From: Fimbriiglobus sp.
GTDB lineage: Bacteria > Planctomycetota > Planctomycetia > Gemmatales > Gemmataceae
Assembly: GCA_025362195.1 (NCBI GenBank)
Contig: JANYHV010000018.1
Location: forward strand, 1-43,513
DNA length: 43,513 bases
Direction: 5' to 3'
Shown here: positions 41,713-43,513 of the stretch, piece after piece
How positions within the stretch are numbered: position 1 is the stretch's first letter
Layout of the letters: the number at the start of each line of letters is the position of its first letter
Translations under genes and position numbers: made by a program
Notes under the pieces: model-generated
Seen by the model: the letters and a program-made list of their open reading frames with translations, nothing else
Database searches by the model: none
What the model was told of the DNA's origin: nothing

Positions 41713-42207
41713 TTTGCCCCTGGGTTCTAGATTGGCCCTGTTTTAGTGCGAGGTCGGGTGCGCTGGAGATAGTTGCGACGGTCAGCTGCGCGAGGGGGTC
41801 GCCTTCCTTCAGCACGAACGTAAACGGGCCGAGGTTGGTGATTTCTAAAGTAACCGTCCCGCCCCACCCGGCATGGATAGTTGGGGCGGTGAAGTGAACT
41901 AGAAGCCCTGTCCTGGCCCGTGTACTCTTGGCGTCTACGAAACAGATCAACTCGGGATGACGCTGAAGTTTACCTGGCTCATCAGGATTTACAGTCGGTG
42001 TACCTATCTTTTCCTTCGTCTGCCATAAGACGAAACCAAACCGGCGGACGACGACCTCGTTGCCGCGCCGGTACACTAACAGATCGCCCGAGTCGTCCCC
42101 ATCCGGGATCGGCACCTGTTTCGTCTTGAAATTTTCCCACTTAAACGTGCCGACCCGGAGTTCCGGGTAGCCGCCGTGGTCAGGTCTGCCAGTGTTTAAG
42201 GCGTCGC
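41690..42207 (-). pseudogene. dcd: dCTP deaminase/dUTPase-like gene, 5' end lost to IS630
   Basis: The minus strand reads a protein whose core, FVDAKSTRARTGLLVHFTAP then TIHAGWGGTVTLEITNLGPF and GDPLAQL, is that of trimeric dCTP deaminases, which make dUTP (or dUMP) from dCTP. The frame is open up to the IS630 boundary at 42207, so codons for the N-terminal part are missing. The flank on the other side of the IS (43378 onward) does not continue the frame convincingly, so the gene was probably also rearranged. The last 20 residues are read through a terminator hairpin and may not be native. Confidence 0.65.
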
Positions 42208-42209
42208 TA

Positions 42210-43375
42210 GTGTCCTGAATCGGAAGTCCGGTGAATAATCTTGCGCTCCGTCGCCGAGGCCGTTACGCTCTCGGGAAAGGAGACATGGCATGGCACGCCC
42301 GAAGCCCAAACTCACCCTGTCCGACGACGAGCGCCGCAAACTCACCACCTGGGCCGGCCGGCCCAAGAGCACCCAGCGACTCGCCCTCCGCGCCCGCATC
42401 GTCTTGGCCTGTGCCGACGAGCCGTGCAACACCGTCGCCGCCGCCGAACTCGGCGTCTGCAACGCCACCGTCGGCACCCGGCGGAATCGCTTCGTGGCCA
42501 AGCGGCCCGACGGCCTCGTCGACGAACCGCGGCCCGGTGCCCCCCGCCCCGTCACCGACGCCGAGGTCGAGCGGGTCGTCACCCGGACGCTGGAGACGAA
42601 GCCCGAGAACGCCACCCACTGGAGCACCCGCACGATGGCGAAGGCGGCCGGCATGTCGCAGTCGGCCGTCAGCCGCATCTGGCGCGCCTCCGAACTCAAG
42701 CCCCATCTGTACGACACCTTCACGCTGTCCACCGACCCGTTCTTCGTCGGGAAGGTGCGCGACGTCGTCGGCCTCTCCCTCGCCCCGCCGGAGAAGGCGA
42801 TCGTGCTGTCGGTGGACGAGAAGAGCCAGGTGCAGGCGCTCGACCGCACCCAGCCGATCCTGCCCATGACGCCCGGCCAGGCCGAGCGCGGCACCCACGA
42901 CTACGTCCGCCACGGCGTCACCTCGCTGTTCGCCGCCCCGAACGTGGCGACGGGGGAGGTCATCGGGACGTGCCACCGCCGGCACCGCCACCAGGAGTTC
43001 CTGAAATTCCTCGACCACGTGGACGCCACTCTGGTGAAGGGGCCGGGCGTGAGCGTCCACCTCGTGCTGGACAACTACGCGACCCACAAGACGCCGGCCG
43101 TCAAGCGGTGGCTGCTGCGGCACCCCGAGTACCACCTGCACTTCATCCCGACGAGCAGTTCGTGGCTGAATCAAGTCGAGCGGTTCTTCGCCGAGATCAC
43201 CGAGAAGTGCATCCGCCGCGGGGCGTTCAAGAGCGTCGCGTCGTTGGAGAAGGCCATCGCCGACTACCCGACGGCGCACAACGCGAACCCGAAAGCGTTC
43301 GCTTGGGTCGCCGATGCCGACGCGATCCTGGATCGGGTCAAGAGAGTTTGCGAACGGACTTCCGATTCAGGACAC
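42210..43375 (+). mobile_element. IS630-family insertion sequence
   Basis: 1166 bp bounded by 21-bp perfect inverted repeats starting GTGTCCTGAATCGGAAG at 42210-42230 and inverse at 43355-43375. TA flanks both ends (42208-42209 and 43376-43377), the target duplication typical of IS630. It encodes one full-length transposase. It appears intact and recent. Confidence 0.95.
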
Positions 43376-43378
43376 TAG
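42290..43378 (+). CDS. IS630-family transposase
   Basis: A 362-residue DDE transposase. Residues about 1-140 carry helix-turn-helix DNA-binding domains (VAAAELGVCNATVGTRRNRF, MAKAAGMSQSAVSRIWRA). The catalytic core has the first Asp in VLSVDEKSQ, the second in HLVLDNYATHK and the Glu in SWLNQVERFFAE. The frame runs through the right inverted repeat, so the last residues (SDSGH) are coded by the repeat, and the stop TAG is made from the target TA plus the flanking G. ATG 42290 follows AAAGGAGA. Confidence 0.94.
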   Translation: MARPKPKLTLSDDERRKLTTWAGRPKSTQRLALRARIVLACADEPCNTVAAAELGVCNATVGTRRNRFVAKRPDGLVDEPRPGAPRPVTDAEVERVVTRTLETKPENATHWSTRTMAKAAGMSQSAVSRIWRASELKPHLYDTFTLSTDPFFVGKVRDVVGLSLAPPEKAIVLSVDEKSQVQALDRTQPILPMTPGQAERGTHDYVRHGVTSLFAAPNVATGEVIGTCHRRHRHQEFLKFLDHVDATLVKGPGVSVHLVLDNYATHKTPAVKRWLLRHPEYHLHFIPTSSSWLNQVERFFAEITEKCIRRGAFKSVASLEKAIADYPTAHNANPKAFAWVADADAILDRVKRVCERTSDSGH

Positions 43379-43466
43379 GTTGTCGATGCTCAGCCGCTTT
43401 GCAACAGCCGTCGGCGTGCCAGTCGCCGAACTAGTCGCCGAACCGAAGAGTTCGCAGTCGGACTGA
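43377..43466 (+). pseudogene. Possible 3' end of a helix-turn-helix regulator gene
   Basis: Just past the IS630 right end the plus strand reads RLSMLSRFATAVGVPVAEL and ends KSSQSD-stop. The phrase resembles the last helix of XRE-type DNA-binding domains. The left flank does not supply its beginning (a stop lies in frame), so it is at most a remnant. Confidence 0.35.
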
Positions 43467-43513
43467 TTTTCACGCAGATGCCCCAACCCGCTTATGATGT
43501 GCAGGCCGCCGCT

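Overview
The window is a GC-rich bacterial chromosome segment that looks like a planctomycete, most likely of the Gemmataceae. The signs are two secreted DUF1080 proteins, a cysteine-rich secreted protein with YTV-type repeats, a secreted CotH-like protein, several zinc-ribbon or small membrane proteins with no obvious relatives elsewhere, a fragmented ribosomal protein operon, and many intergenic palindromic repeats. The taxonomic call is inference from gene content; no rRNA gene is present.

Layout. 1-3.7 kb: acetolactate synthase (minus) diverges from a secreted HEAT-repeat protein across a repeat-filled gap. 3.8-8.8 kb: an AsmA-like protein and an LptF/LptG-type permease, an envelope pair separated by a 159-bp heptad-repeat palindrome. 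8.9-10.4 kb: an atypical, lower-GC two-gene cassette, a DUF6932-like nucleotidyltransferase-type gene with a frameshift overlapping an unknown gene by ATGA. 10.5-12.2 kb: a secreted rhodanese and argJ. 12.3-15.2 kb: ATPase, permease and ATPase of an ABC-2 exporter. 15.3-18.3 kb (minus): pstS and a fused pstC-pstA permease, with no pstB or phoU next to them. 18.4-24.0 kb: small membrane protein, secreted unknown, two DUF1080 proteins and the YTV repeat protein. 24.1-27.2 kb: large ABC-2 permease overlapping tsaC/sua5. 27.4-29.5 kb: CotH-like protein. 29.7-34.9 kb (minus): rpmJ-rpsM-rpsK-rpsD-rpoA-[TolB-like gene]-rplQ, an alpha operon interrupted by a secreted beta-propeller gene. 35.3-39.6 kb: a secreted unknown, then korA and korB, split by a 0.67-kb inverted-repeat element carrying an IVS-type four-helix-bundle gene. 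39.7-41.2 kb: zinc-ribbon membrane protein overlapping a zinc-ribbon/CBS protein. 41.2-43.5 kb: a graveyard of mobile DNA, with a truncated IS5-type transposase, a 5'-truncated dCTP-deaminase-like gene, an intact IS630-type element and partial terminal repeats running off the window.

The most interesting signal is a family of degenerate 7-bp tandem repeats (consensus [C/G]GGGT[G/A/T]T, ending in CGCA) at three places. One pair, in inverted orientation and continuing into about 75 bp of matching ends, brackets the IVS-protein gene between korA and korB. Another forms an empty palindrome between asmA-like and lptF. A solitary array abuts the start codon of an ABC ATPase gene. I read these as an IVS-protein element and its gene-less derivatives. 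At least four other palindromic repeat families occupy other gaps, some apparently serving as terminators.
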